In this document: piece after piece, positions 42,510-51,488 of the stretch
Numbering within the stretch: the first letter of the stretch is position 1
Layout: every line of letters starts with the position of its first letter
Origin: Pontibacter chinhatensis
Lineage (GTDB): Bacteria; Bacteroidota; Bacteroidia; Cytophagales; Hymenobacteraceae
NCBI RefSeq assembly: GCF_900113285.1
Contig: NZ_FOOT01000003.1
Coordinates: forward strand, 574,344 to 638,343
Length of the DNA stretch: 64,000 nt
Direction of reading: 5' to 3'
Position numbers and translations under genes: made by a program
The notes under the pieces: generated by a model
Database searches by the model: none
What the model was told of the DNA's origin: nothing
Seen by the model: only the letters and a program-made list of their open reading frames with translations

Positions 42510-45500
42510 TTATACTTTCGCCGCTGCCATGTTCTTTACGCCAAATCCCTCAAACACTTCCTTGGCATCTTTTATACTTTGGATGTCCTCCACAATGACG
42601 ATCAGCTTGTCTTTGGCCTCCTTCAGGCGCGAACGGCGCGGGTGCTGCTGCACATACTTGAGGATGTTGCCAAACGTATCGGACTGGAAGTACTTGTCGT
42701 TGTTCTCGCTGGGCAGGTAGCCTTTCATGGTTTCCTTTTTGATGGTGAGCTTCTCGAAGCCCAGCTGCTGTGCCTGCCAGCGCAGCTTCACGATCTCCAC
42801 CAGCTGCTGCACCTGCTCCGGCATCGGCCCGAAACGGTCCACGATGCTGGCGCAGAGCTTCTCCAGCTCGTCCATACTTTTCACGCTGTCGAGCTTGCTG
42901 TAAAGGTTCAGGCGCTCGGAGATATTGCCCACATACGTTTCCGGAATGAGCACCTCCATGTCTGTCTCGATGTTACACTCGCGCACCGGCTCGATAAACT
43001 CCTCCAGGTTGTTGCCCAGGAACAGCTCCCGGAACTCCGTTTCCTTCAGCTCCTTGATGGCGTCGTCGAGTACCTGGTGGTACATCTCGAAGCCCAGGTC
43101 GGTGATAAAGCCGCTCTGCTCGCCGCCCAACAGGTTACCGGCCCCACGGATGTCGAGGTCGCGCATGGCGATTTTAAAGCCCTCGCCCAGGTCGGAGAAT
43201 TCTTCCAAGGTGCTCAGGCGCTTGCGGGCATCGGTTGGCAGGCCGGCCACCGGCGGGGTAAGCAGGTAGCAGTAGGCTTTTTTATTTGAGCGGCCCACGC
43301 GGCCCCGCATCTGGTGCAGGTCCGACAAGCCGAACATGTGCGCGCGGTTGATGATGATGGTGTTGGCGTTCTCAATGTCCAGGCCAGACTCGATGATGTT
43401 GGTGGAGACCAACACGTCGTACTCGCCGTTCACGAACTTCATCATGCGCTTTTCCAATGTTTCGGGGTCCATCTGGCCGTGGGCATAGGTTACCTTGGCA
43501 TCCGGCACCTGGCGCAGGATCATGTCGGCCATTTCTTCGATGTCCTTGATGCGGTTGTGCACAAAGAAAACCTGCCCGCCGCGCTTCATCTCGTTCACCA
43601 CAGCGTCGCGAATCAGCACCTCGTCGAACACGTGCAGCTCTGTTTTTACCGGCTGGCGGTTTGGCGGCGGCGTGGCAATCACGCTCAGGTCGCGGGCGCC
43701 CATCAGCGAGAAGTGCAGCGTGCGCGGAATCGGGGTGGCGGTCAGCGTCAGGGTATCTACGTTCACGCGCATCTCCTTCAGCTTATCCTTTGTCTTCACG
43801 CCAAACTTCTGCTCCTCGTCAATCACCAGCAGGCCCAGGTCCTTAAATTTCACGTCCTTGCTCACGATGCGGTGCGTGCCGATAAGAATATCCACTTTGC
43901 CTTCGGCCACGCGCTTGAGTGTTTCCTTCGTATCCTTAGCCGTTTTAAAGCGGTTGATGTAGTCCACCGTAATCGGGAACTGCTCTAGCCTGTCGCGGAA
44001 GGTGCGGAAGTGCTGCATGGCCAGGATAGTGGTTGGCACCAGGATGGCTACCTGCTTGCCGTCGCAGGCTGCTTTAAAGGCAGCGCGAATGGCCACCTCG
44101 GTTTTGCCGAAGCCCACGTCGCCGCACACCAGGCGGTCCATTGGGTGGGGCTGCTCCATGTCGGCTTTCACGTCCTCGGTTGCCTTGCCCTGGTCGGGGG
44201 TATCTTCGTAGATGAAGGAGGATTCCAGCTCGGCCTGCAGAAAGCCGTCTTTGGAATAGGCATAGCCCGGCGCGGCCTTGCGCTTGGCGTATAGGCTGAT
44301 GAGTTCGTGGGCAATGTCCTTTACCTTGCTCTTTACCTTCTTCTTCTTGTTCTCCCACTCCGGCGAGCCCAGCTTGCTCATACTTGGCGGACCGCCTTCC
44401 TTGCCGCTATACTTGGAGATCTTGTGCAGCGAGTGGATGCTGACATAGAGCAAATCGTCGTCGCGGTATACCAGGCGAATCGCTTCTTGTAAACGCCCGC
44501 CCACTTCTACTTTCTCCAGACCGGCAAAGCGGCCGATGCCGTAGTCTACGTGCGTGATGTAGTCCCCGGGCTGCAGCGAGCGCAGCTCTTTCAGCGTCAT
44601 GGCCTTTTGCTTGGAGTGCCCGGTTTTGGCCTTGTGCTGGTAAAAACGGTCGAACAGCTGGTGGTCGGTGTAGCAGGTGAGCTTTAGCGTCTGGTCGATG
44701 AAGCCCTCGCGCAGCGAAATGCCCAGGTGCTGGAACCGCACGTCGTGGTCCAGCTCATCGAAGATCATGGTCAGGCGGTTTACCTGACGCGGCGAGTCGG
44801 TGGCGATGATGTTCACGAATCCGTCGCCCTGGTGCTCGTGCAGGTCCTTTACCAGCCGCTTGAAATCCTTGTTAAACGAGGGCTGCGGCTTGGCCTGCAG
44901 TTGTATTACCTCAGCAGATTTGAAGTGAAAGCGCTTGCCGATCTCCACCACGTTAAAGCTGTCGAGCAGCTTTTTGAACTGCTTTGGCGTCTGGAACAGC
45001 TGCTCCGGGTCCGATACGATCTGGGTGCCGCCGCTGCCGGCCATCATCTTCTCGAAATTGTGTGAGGCCTTGTCGAAGTATTCCTCAATCACGTCCAGCG
45101 TCAGGCGCACATCCTTAAACCAGAGGTTGGTGTTTTTCGGCAGGAAGTCCAGAAACGCTTCGCGGGTTTCCTGCAGCAGCTTCGTCTGCACGTTCGGAAT
45201 GATGGAAATGGATTTCTTTGTCTCCACCGACAGCTGCGTGTCCGGATCGAAGGTTCTTATACTTTCAATCTCGTCACCGAAAAGCTCGATGCGGTAAGGC
45301 AGGTCGTTGGCGTACGAGAATACGTCCACGATGCCACCGCGCACAGCGTACTGGCCCGCCTCGTACACAAACTCGGTGCGCTCAAAGCCATACTCGGCCA
45401 GCATCTCGCTCAGGAAGTTCACGTCCAGCTTGGCACCTACTTTCGCGCCCAGCGTGTTCTCCACCAGCGATTTTTTATTGATCACCTTCTCAGTCAGCGC

Positions 45501-45887
45501 CTCAGGATAGGTCACGATCAGCTCGCCCTTCTCCGTTTTGCTATTAAGGCGGTTGAGCACCTCAGCGCGCATGAGGATGTTGGCGTTCTCGGTGTCGTCG
45601 AAGCTGTAAGGGCGCTTGTAGGATGTCGGGAAAAGCAGGATTTCCTTCTCTTCGCCAAGCAGGTTTTTAAGGTCGGTATAAAAATAAGCAGCCTCCTCCT
45701 TGTCGTGCATCACGAAGAGTTGGTGCTGCGGATTTAGGGTATAAACTGCCGAAGCCATGACGGCGTCCAGGCTGCCTGCCATGCCCTTGAGCTGCAGGCG
45801 GTAAGGCGCCTTGGCCTTGAGGCGTTCGGCAATGGTCTGCACCACGCTGTCTAGGCGGTACAGTTCTAAAAAATCAGTTACTTTCAT
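42510..45887 (-). CDS. mfd: Transcription-repair coupling factor Mfd
   Basis: An 1125-aa translocase that removes stalled RNA polymerase and recruits UvrA. Visible domains in order: UvrB-like N terminus with DLKNLLGEEKEILLFPT; the RNA-polymerase-interaction (CarD-like) domain LQPGDYITHVDYGIGRFAGL (about 465); the helicase Walker A CGDVGFGKTEVAIRAA (about 620), DEEQ box VIDEEQKFGVKTK, motifs TATPIPRTLHFSL and QMRGRVGRS; and the C-terminal TRCF domain. Length and motif order are normal. A TATCTTTG -7 box lies 74 bases upstream. Confidence 0.97.
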   Translation of the reverse strand: MKVTDFLELYRLDSVVQTIAERLKAKAPYRLQLKGMAGSLDAVMASAVYTLNPQHQLFVMHDKEEAAYFYTDLKNLLGEEKEILLFPTSYKRPYSFDDTENANILMRAEVLNRLNSKTEKGELIVTYPEALTEKVINKKSLVENTLGAKVGAKLDVNFLSEMLAEYGFERTEFVYEAGQYAVRGGIVDVFSYANDLPYRIELFGDEIESIRTFDPDTQLSVETKKSISIIPNVQTKLLQETREAFLDFLPKNTNLWFKDVRLTLDVIEEYFDKASHNFEKMMAGSGGTQIVSDPEQLFQTPKQFKKLLDSFNVVEIGKRFHFKSAEVIQLQAKPQPSFNKDFKRLVKDLHEHQGDGFVNIIATDSPRQVNRLTMIFDELDHDVRFQHLGISLREGFIDQTLKLTCYTDHQLFDRFYQHKAKTGHSKQKAMTLKELRSLQPGDYITHVDYGIGRFAGLEKVEVGGRLQEAIRLVYRDDDLLYVSIHSLHKISKYSGKEGGPPSMSKLGSPEWENKKKKVKSKVKDIAHELISLYAKRKAAPGYAYSKDGFLQAELESSFIYEDTPDQGKATEDVKADMEQPHPMDRLVCGDVGFGKTEVAIRAAFKAACDGKQVAILVPTTILAMQHFRTFRDRLEQFPITVDYINRFKTAKDTKETLKRVAEGKVDILIGTHRIVSKDVKFKDLGLLVIDEEQKFGVKTKDKLKEMRVNVDTLTLTATPIPRTLHFSLMGARDLSVIATPPPNRQPVKTELHVFDEVLIRDAVVNEMKRGGQVFFVHNRIKDIEEMADMILRQVPDAKVTYAHGQMDPETLEKRMMKFVNGEYDVLVSTNIIESGLDIENANTIIINRAHMFGLSDLHQMRGRVGRSNKKAYCYLLTPPVAGLPTDARKRLSTLEEFSDLGEGFKIAMRDLDIRGAGNLLGGEQSGFITDLGFEMYHQVLDDAIKELKETEFRELFLGNNLEEFIEPVRECNIETDMEVLIPETYVGNISERLNLYSKLDSVKSMDELEKLCASIVDRFGPMPEQVQQLVEIVKLRWQAQQLGFEKLTIKKETMKGYLPSENNDKYFQSDTFGNILKYVQQHPRRSRLKEAKDKLIVIVEDIQSIKDAKEVFEGFGVKNMAAAKV

Positions 45888-45960
45888 TCAGGTCTATCAC
45901 GAAACAACAAAGGCAGAACACAGGACTTTTGCCAAGTCGCGTTCTGCTACTTCTTCATCA

Positions 45961-45968
45961 CAAAGATA
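45961..45968 (-). promoter_or_regulatory. Candidate -7 element of mfd
   Basis: TATCTTTG on the minus strand matches TAnnTTTG, about 74 bases before the mfd ATG. No TTG lies at the ideal -33 spacing. Confidence 0.4.
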
Positions 45969-46152
45969 CTACATGTTAATGGTTTATTAGAACACTGTGC
46001 AGGAGGAGAAGGTTGCGGGGGAAGAGGGAATTTATGTAGCAGGAAGTATGAGCTTATAACAGGTTTTTCTGATGTGGTAATTTCAGAAAAGCGCTAACGC
46101 TCAAACTCCCTTTTACAGGAGAATTTTTGTAAAAACGGTATATTGGGGCGCT

Positions 46153-46635
46153 ATGGAAACACCTTTACTCCGTTATAGATTGTCAGAGCCTTTAGGGGGC
46201 GGCACAAGGGTTTGCGCTGTTATTATGGCTGCTGGGGGCATTCTGATTTTCTGGTTCCAGCCTCTTTTGGGCCTGCTGCTGATAATAGCCGGGGTTTTTC
46301 CGTTTGTTTCCTTCAAGTGCCTTGAAATCGATCAGTACAGTGGTACTTATACTGTAGGAATAAATATTTTAGGCTACACCATCGGAAGAAAAGAGCCTTA
46401 CCCAGGGATCAGGAATATTTTCCTTAAGAAGAACAGAACCATTCACCGTTCTTCAAGAACATGGTCGGCCACGGTATCTACTTCCTTTAATGGGTACCTA
46501 TGGCTGGAGGACGACACAAAGATATTACTATCCCAGGACAGCAATAAAGAATTGGCTTTACTCAAGTTACAGCCCTTTGCCGATGAACTTCAAATAGAGG
46601 TACAAGATCTGACAGCTCCACTATCACAGGCGTAG
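46153..46635 (+). CDS. Hypothetical protein with two membrane helices
   Basis: A 160-aa protein: N-terminal helices VCAVIMAAGGILIFWFQPL and LGLLLIIAGVFPFVSF (about 20-54), then a soluble beta-rich part (ILGYTIGRKEPYPGIRNIFLK, YLWLEDDTKILLSQDSN) of PH-like style. No family is recognised. Base composition is AT-rich compared with mfd, and no AAGTATA motif lies inside. Confidence 0.6.
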   Translation: METPLLRYRLSEPLGGGTRVCAVIMAAGGILIFWFQPLLGLLLIIAGVFPFVSFKCLEIDQYSGTYTVGINILGYTIGRKEPYPGIRNIFLKKNRTIHRSSRTWSATVSTSFNGYLWLEDDTKILLSQDSNKELALLKLQPFADELQIEVQDLTAPLSQA

Positions 46636-46742
46636 TGCCGCGCCATGAGGCCAGTTACAAACTGGCTGCCATATTTAACCACCTTTACCGCTGCGCTCAA
46701 ACTAGCGGTATGAAGTATTTTTCCAGTAAGCGTGTATAGCAC

Positions 46743-47210
46743 CTACTTCCCAGGCTTGTCGTTGTTCACTTCTATCCAGTGCCCGTCCGGATCCTGGAAG
46801 TAGATTTGCTTCACCCCGTCCACGCGAACAGTGGGGGCCTTGGCGGTGCCGGGCCAGTTGGTGTAGGCTACCTGGTGCTTGTCGAGGTTAGCGATAAAAT
46901 CCTCAATGGAATCCACACTGAAGCAGAGGTGATCGTTCTTGTCGCGCGCAATGTTCTGGGCCGCTCCCTGTATGAGGTGCAGCTGACCGGCATCTCCTAA
47001 AGAGAACCAGGTGTGCAGGCCGTCGTGAAAAGGCTCCGGGATCTGCTTTAGCTGTAGCACATCCTCATAAAAGGTTGTGCTCTGCCCCAGGTCGTGCACA
47101 TACACGGCAATGTGGTTGAGCCTAAGCGTGATGGGATTTGTCTGCGCACCCACAGAAAAGGTGGCAAGGCTTAGCAGGCAACAGATACAGGCCGTAACAA
47201 ACTGTTTCAT
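46743..47210 (-). CDS. Exported VOC/glyoxalase-fold protein
   Basis: A 155-aa protein with a signal peptide (CICCLLSLATFSVGAQ). The mature part is a complete vicinal-oxygen-chelate domain: LNHIAVYVHDLGQSTTFYED with the first metal His, then DHLCFSVDSIEDFI and QIYFQDPDGHWIEV with the final Glu. VOC enzymes are mostly cytosolic glyoxalases or dioxygenases; a periplasmic one is less usual. It stands alone. Confidence 0.85.
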   Translation of the reverse strand: MKQFVTACICCLLSLATFSVGAQTNPITLRLNHIAVYVHDLGQSTTFYEDVLQLKQIPEPFHDGLHTWFSLGDAGQLHLIQGAAQNIARDKNDHLCFSVDSIEDFIANLDKHQVAYTNWPGTAKAPTVRVDGVKQIYFQDPDGHWIEVNNDKPGK

Positions 47211-47415
47211 ATAAATAGGAATAAGTTTATAAACTCGTTATGAGGAGCAAGTATACTCATAGGTGGAGTAAGTCTTTCCGTAAGGCATACTTTCCGGGTT
47301 TTCTAATTTAAGGAAAAGATGGCAGCGCCAGTAGAGATTAGATAAATTCCTTGTAAAGTAAATCTGGAATTTTGCCTATTTATTGCTCGAAACCTATACT
47401 TCTTAATCCTCCCGC

Positions 47416-47686
47416 TCTTTCGGATTTGCAATCCGAAAGCACTTACTGAAAGGATTTGTAATCCGACTTTTACAGCGGCATTACAGGTATACTTTACTTC
47501 CAGATACTCTGCGTACAACTTGATAGTCCTTGTAGGGACAGGTCGCGACCTGTCCGAATCGTGCACAGGCATTTATTCCTGATAATTTTATCTGAACCAG
47601 GCTTTTCAGCATCTGGCATTGCTACATCACCTGTCCCTTTTTCATCGTTCGGCCTATCGCGCGGACAGGTCGCGACCTGTCCCTAC
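47416..47686. repeat. REP-type palindromes upstream of the RAYT gene
   Basis: Two families. TTTCGGATTTGCAATCCGAAA (centre 47428) and GGATTTGTAATCC (47452-47464) are TTGCAA-centred palindromes. GGACAGGTCGCGACCTGTCC occurs at 47536-47555 and 47663-47682, extended by GTAG/CTAC in opposite orientations, so the pair forms a BIME-like inverted unit. Identical cores recur at 54122 and, slightly changed, at 57427 and inside the transposase gene at 48002. Confidence 0.8.
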
Positions 47687-47737
47687 AGGAGGATTTCTAA
47701 TTCAATCAGATGGAGGTTGCTGCCGTATATTCACTTC

Positions 47738-48280
47738 ATGAAATGGCCAGAGCGGAAACAGAACAGGTTAAATGGCTTTGACTACAGCAGGGATGCGCTA
47801 TACTTTGTAACCTCCTGCGTGCAGGATAAAGTTTGTGTATTTGGCGAAGTAGTGAATGAGAACATGCAGCTAAATAAGTTTGGATGTATTGCAGAACAGC
47901 AATGGAACTGGCTTAAAGAGCAGTATCCGTATGTGGTGCTTCATGCTTATGTGGTGATGCCAAACCATGTGCATGGTATCCTGGAAATTGACCGTGATGC
48001 TGTAGGGATAGGTCGCAACCTATCCGCGCTAGGACCTTCAGGAGAAACAGGAATGTTTCCTTCCTCGTCTCCCCAAATTAAAACCCTGTCGCAACTCATT
48101 GGGGCTTACAAAACCACCACTACCAAACTAATAAAGGCAGCAGGATTGACCGGCTTTTCCTGGCAGCGCTCTTTTCACGACCACATCATTCGAAATGAGA
48201 TGGCTTATTACAAGATCAGGGACTATATTCTGAGTAACCCGGAGAAATGGCCTGATGATGTGTTTTATCAGCAAGTATAA
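47738..48280 (+). CDS. REP-associated tyrosine transposase (RAYT), Y1/IS200-like
   Basis: A 180-aa HUH-superfamily nuclease. ALYFVTSCVQDKVCVFG (about 20-36) and the HUH motif VMPNHVHGILEI (about 72-83, two His) are typical; the C-terminal FSWQRSFHDHIIRNEMAYY carries the Tyr/His region. A degenerate REP (48002-48025, coding VGIGRNLSA) lies in frame in the middle of the protein, as in other Bacteroidota RAYTs that have absorbed their own REP. The ATG at 47738 is used because codons before it run through the REP pair. It is a domesticated-type transposase, single copy, without terminal inverted repeats of an IS. Confidence 0.9.
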   Translation: MKWPERKQNRLNGFDYSRDALYFVTSCVQDKVCVFGEVVNENMQLNKFGCIAEQQWNWLKEQYPYVVLHAYVVMPNHVHGILEIDRDAVGIGRNLSALGPSGETGMFPSSSPQIKTLSQLIGAYKTTTTKLIKAAGLTGFSWQRSFHDHIIRNEMAYYKIRDYILSNPEKWPDDVFYQQV

Positions 48281-48287
48281 ATCCCCT

Positions 48288-49346
48288 TTACTTCAAAAGC
48301 ACCCGAATCATCTGCGGGTCGCTTTGCAGGGTGCGGATGTTTTGCTTTAGCTGCTCCAGCTCCCGGTTCAGGTCTTCTCTGGCGGATTTGAACTTCTGGT
48401 CCATCTGCTTGGGGGTGCCGCAAAAGCGGGTGTAAAAGCCGGCGTTCGGGCCAGTTAGGAAATCATGCAGCTCTGCTTTCAACTCCTCTACCTGGTCGGT
48501 CAGAATCTTTACATAATACTGCAGTTGCTCGTCTGGCAGGGTGTCCAGTGCCTGGCCTTGTTCCTGCATAAACTCCACTTGCAGGCGCAGCAGCTCGAAG
48601 AAGTCGTCGTGGTGGTAGGCCTGGGTGACGCGTTTCATGGCTTCTTCCTTCCAGGCGCGTTTGGCTTCGTCCCGTTCTTTGTCGGGGTGCAGTTGTTTGG
48701 CCAGTTCGGTGTACACGCGGCGGCTGGCTTTGCTGATGTTGCTGAGCTCGGCTTTTGCCTGGGCTTCTTTGGCTAGCTGCGCTTTGGTTTTGCGGCTTTT
48801 CTGACGGTGCAGCCTCTCCCGCTCCCTCTGCTCCATTTCCCGGTCCAGTTGGGCCTGTATGCGCTCAAAATCATCCAGGTCTTCAAACGCATCCTCTATT
48901 TCCGGTTCCTCAAGTATAACCTCATCCAAGTCTTCTGCCGGAAAGGCGGTGCGTTCGGCATAGGTAAACTCGGCATACTTGTCGTGTAGCTCTACCATGT
49001 CCTGGCGCTCGTAGCTGGAAATCAGGTCAAAGGTGATATTCTCAATCAGCGCTGCCAGTTTCTCTTTTTCGCGGAAGCTGAAGAGTGCAAGGGCATAGGC
49101 CTCATCCAGCAAGTAGGCCAACTCCACGCGTTTTTCCAGCTGCTGCTCAATAATGGGCCGCAGTTCCTTTTCGATGCGCTTCTGGGCCAGGTTTATACTT
49201 TCACGCCGGGTAGTTAACTCCTGCTTCAGTTGCTCAATCTGCTCCGTTTTCTGGTTAAACTCCTGCTGCAGCTTACTCAATTTCCGGTTGCTCGGGGAGG
49301 CGATTTGTGGGGTGAGCGAGGGGACAGGTTTGTTGGAGCTTGGCAT
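48288..49346 (-). CDS. Coiled-coil protein with an internal J domain
   Basis: A 352-aa cytosolic protein. N-terminal coiled coil (about 15-70, KLQQEFNQKTEQIEQLKQEL), an acidic middle (DEVILEEPEIEDAFEDLDDF), a basic-acidic helix and then a J-domain core RVYTELAKQLHPDKERDEAK with the HPD tripeptide (about 245). A second helical section ends in EDLNRELEQLKQNIRTLQ. J domains stimulate Hsp70 ATPase, so this is a specialised DnaK co-chaperone. The ATG at 49346 begins MPSSNKPV; a longer upstream frame looks like vector of low-complexity. Confidence 0.75.
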   Translation of the reverse strand: MPSSNKPVPSLTPQIASPSNRKLSKLQQEFNQKTEQIEQLKQELTTRRESINLAQKRIEKELRPIIEQQLEKRVELAYLLDEAYALALFSFREKEKLAALIENITFDLISSYERQDMVELHDKYAEFTYAERTAFPAEDLDEVILEEPEIEDAFEDLDDFERIQAQLDREMEQRERERLHRQKSRKTKAQLAKEAQAKAELSNISKASRRVYTELAKQLHPDKERDEAKRAWKEEAMKRVTQAYHHDDFFELLRLQVEFMQEQGQALDTLPDEQLQYYVKILTDQVEELKAELHDFLTGPNAGFYTRFCGTPKQMDQKFKSAREDLNRELEQLKQNIRTLQSDPQMIRVLLK

Positions 49347-49458
49347 GCAAAAGTATAAGAAGTATAAACTGAGTACGAAAGTATGGCTTTTTTGTCGGGT
49401 AGGGCGCGTGGGCATAGTAAAAGTGGTTATAGCAAAAATATTTATCAGAAAAGAAATA

Positions 49459-49485
49459 TTGTAATAGCCAGGCAACCTATCTTTG
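49459..49485 (+). promoter_or_regulatory. Promoter of the hydrolase-TPR gene
   Basis: TTG (49459-49461), 16-base spacer, TATCTTTG (49478-49485). The -7 element is perfect; the spacer is short for this phylum. Confidence 0.4.
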
Positions 49486-49570
49486 ATATATAGCATCTGC
49501 AAGATGTTAACCTGTTGTAAGAGCCTTATTCCAGCCCGTTAACATTCCATCTTACTAACAAACTAAAACG

Positions 49571-50812
49571 ATGATGATTAAAAGAGCCTTACTGCTGCTG
49601 TTTTTCCTTGGAAACATGGCCCTTGCAACAGCCCAGCAAACACAAATGGTAAACGTCGGAGATCACTCGCTCGAGATGATACAGGCGGGAACGGGGGAGT
49701 ATACCGTTATTTTTGAATCGGGCTTCGGCACAGACTATAAAGTATGGGGCAACGTGGCTTCTGAAGTGATGAATACCAACCAAGTACTGCTGTACTCGAG
49801 GGCCGGCACCGGGAAATCTGAGCCAAACCCGAAGCCCCAAACGCTGGAGCAGGCGGTGCAGGACCTGAGCACGCTCATCGAGAAAGCCAACCTGAAAGCG
49901 CCTTTCATTCTAGTAGGCCATTCTTACGGGGCTTTTATCATCCGAGGGTATGCGGCTTTAAATCCGGAGAAGGTAAAAGGGTTGGTTTTTGTTGATCCGG
50001 CGCATGAAAAACTGATGCAGGAGCTAAAAAAGATTGACCACGCCAAGGCCGTAAAAGATGTGGAGCTGCAGAACAGCTTTATGCCCGACAGGTTCAAGCA
50101 GGAAAACGAGCTGATTAACCAAATTTTTGAGAAAGCGGCCTTGCCTGATTTTGGGAAACTGCCGCAGGTGCCGGCTGTGGTACTTACCTCGGTTCAGAAA
50201 AGGGCTAACCCGGAAATGTTTCTGCACGAGCCAAAGGGCGTGGAAGTATGGCGGAGGCTGCACAACGAGTTCTTCAGCCAGTTTACCAGCGGCGCCCATG
50301 TGGTAACAGCCAACAGCGGGCATAACATCCACCGGGAAGAGCCGGAGCTGGTTATAAACGCTATCAACCAGGTGGTGCAGGCAGCGGCAAAGGAAAAAGC
50401 GCGCCAGGAGTATGAGGCAAAAATGACCGCGCTGGAAGATAAGCTGCACCGAGCGTCGGCTTTGCTGAGCAAGCGAAAAGAGCAGCACGCCGAGGCGCTT
50501 GTGTTTGACGCCCTGAAAAGCTCAGGTTTTGGCGAGCGAGCTATAAACTCCCTTGCCTATCAGCAACTCGGCAATCCACAACGTACGGCTGTGGCGACGC
50601 TCATTTTCAAGTATAACACCATCCACTATGCCGGGTCTGCCAACGCTTTTGATAGTTACGGGGAGGCGCTGCTACAGCAGGGAAAACTAAAGCAGGCAGA
50701 ACAGCAATTTAACAAAGCCATTGAGCTTGCCACTGCCGCTAACGATGCCTCTACGCTCAAAAACAGCCAAAAGAACCTGGAAAAGATTAGCCAGCTGAAG
50801 AAATCCAGGTAG
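49571..50812 (+). CDS. Exported alpha/beta hydrolase with C-terminal TPR
   Basis: A 413-aa protein with signal peptide (ALLLLFFLGNMALATAQ). The alpha/beta-hydrolase domain shows an oxyanion region FESGFGTDYKVWGN, nucleophile elbow ILVGHSYGAFI (Ser at about 119), acid in GLVFVDPAHE, and the final His in ANSGHNIHREEP (about 258). After a helical linker residues about 345-410 form tetratricopeptide-like repeats (AFDSYGEALLQQGKLKQAEQ). Substrate unknown; the TPR may bind a partner. Confidence 0.8.
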   Translation: MMIKRALLLLFFLGNMALATAQQTQMVNVGDHSLEMIQAGTGEYTVIFESGFGTDYKVWGNVASEVMNTNQVLLYSRAGTGKSEPNPKPQTLEQAVQDLSTLIEKANLKAPFILVGHSYGAFIIRGYAALNPEKVKGLVFVDPAHEKLMQELKKIDHAKAVKDVELQNSFMPDRFKQENELINQIFEKAALPDFGKLPQVPAVVLTSVQKRANPEMFLHEPKGVEVWRRLHNEFFSQFTSGAHVVTANSGHNIHREEPELVINAINQVVQAAAKEKARQEYEAKMTALEDKLHRASALLSKRKEQHAEALVFDALKSSGFGERAINSLAYQQLGNPQRTAVATLIFKYNTIHYAGSANAFDSYGEALLQQGKLKQAEQQFNKAIELATAANDASTLKNSQKNLEKISQLKKSR

Positions 50813-50883
50813 CCACGCGGGACTGCCGGTAAGTTGGGAGCAACTACAAAGTATAAGTTGTCCGTTCCAAGAGTTAGAAGTAT

Positions 50884-50928
50884 AAAAAAGCGCCTGAAAC
50901 CGTAGTTCCAGGCGCTTTTTTATACTTT
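50884..50928. terminator. Bidirectional terminator
   Basis: AAAAAAGCGCCTG and CAGGCGCTTTTTT form a stem between the convergent hydrolase and PepSY-like genes; AAGTATA motifs flank both sides. Confidence 0.8.
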
Positions 50929-50940
50929 CATACTTTCTAC

Positions 50941-51387
50941 TTAATCCCAGTAAGCAGGCTCGGTCACTTCCTTGCCATCCGCCGAGAAGACTACCTTTTT
51001 GTCCTGGCCTTTCTGGTCGAGCTCCACCTGGTAATAGGTTTTGCCGTCTTTTTCTACCTGCTCCATGTCATCCAGGCGCATATCTTTGTATTGCTGGGCA
51101 ATGGCTGTGGTAATGGCCTCAGGCAGGTCTTTTTTCATGATGTCGCGTCTGGTCATGAGTATCTTGCCGGACGGGTCAATCATGGCGGCATGGTCGATGC
51201 GGTCTACATCAAAATCAGCCTCGTAGTTTTCGCCGTGCTTTTCCCATTCCAGGTCGGTGGCGTTGGCATATTTCTGCGTTAAGGCAGCCGATACTGCCTG
51301 TGGTACATCCTTGGCGGCAACGTCCTGTGCCTGCGCGGCTATAACCGAAGCTCCAACAAAGGCAAATCCAACTAATATCTTCTTCAT
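50941..51387 (-). CDS. Periplasmic PepSY-like protein
   Basis: A 148-aa protein with signal peptide ending VIAAQAQ. Two PepSY-like beta-lactamase-inhibitor-type repeats follow (KDVPQAVSAALTQKYANATD and KDLPEAITTAIAQQYKDMRL), each ending in a Val-Glu-Leu or Glu-Ala-Asp strand. The family (PF11396-like) is abundant in Bacteroidota and of uncertain function, possibly protease inhibition. Confidence 0.83.
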   Translation of the reverse strand: MKKILVGFAFVGASVIAAQAQDVAAKDVPQAVSAALTQKYANATDLEWEKHGENYEADFDVDRIDHAAMIDPSGKILMTRRDIMKKDLPEAITTAIAQQYKDMRLDDMEQVEKDGKTYYQVELDQKGQDKKVVFSADGKEVTEPAYWD

Positions 51388-51488
51388 GGTTCTTAGCTTT
51401 AAGTTTAAAATGGTTGAGGTACAAACGTACGCTTCGAATCTGAAGAAAATCTGAACTATGTAGTTGGCCGGCAAATAGATGTGGAAAT

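Noticed and set aside
47561..47737. N-terminal extension of the RAYT
   Set aside because: It would translate through the REP palindrome; the protein family begins at the ATG at 47738.
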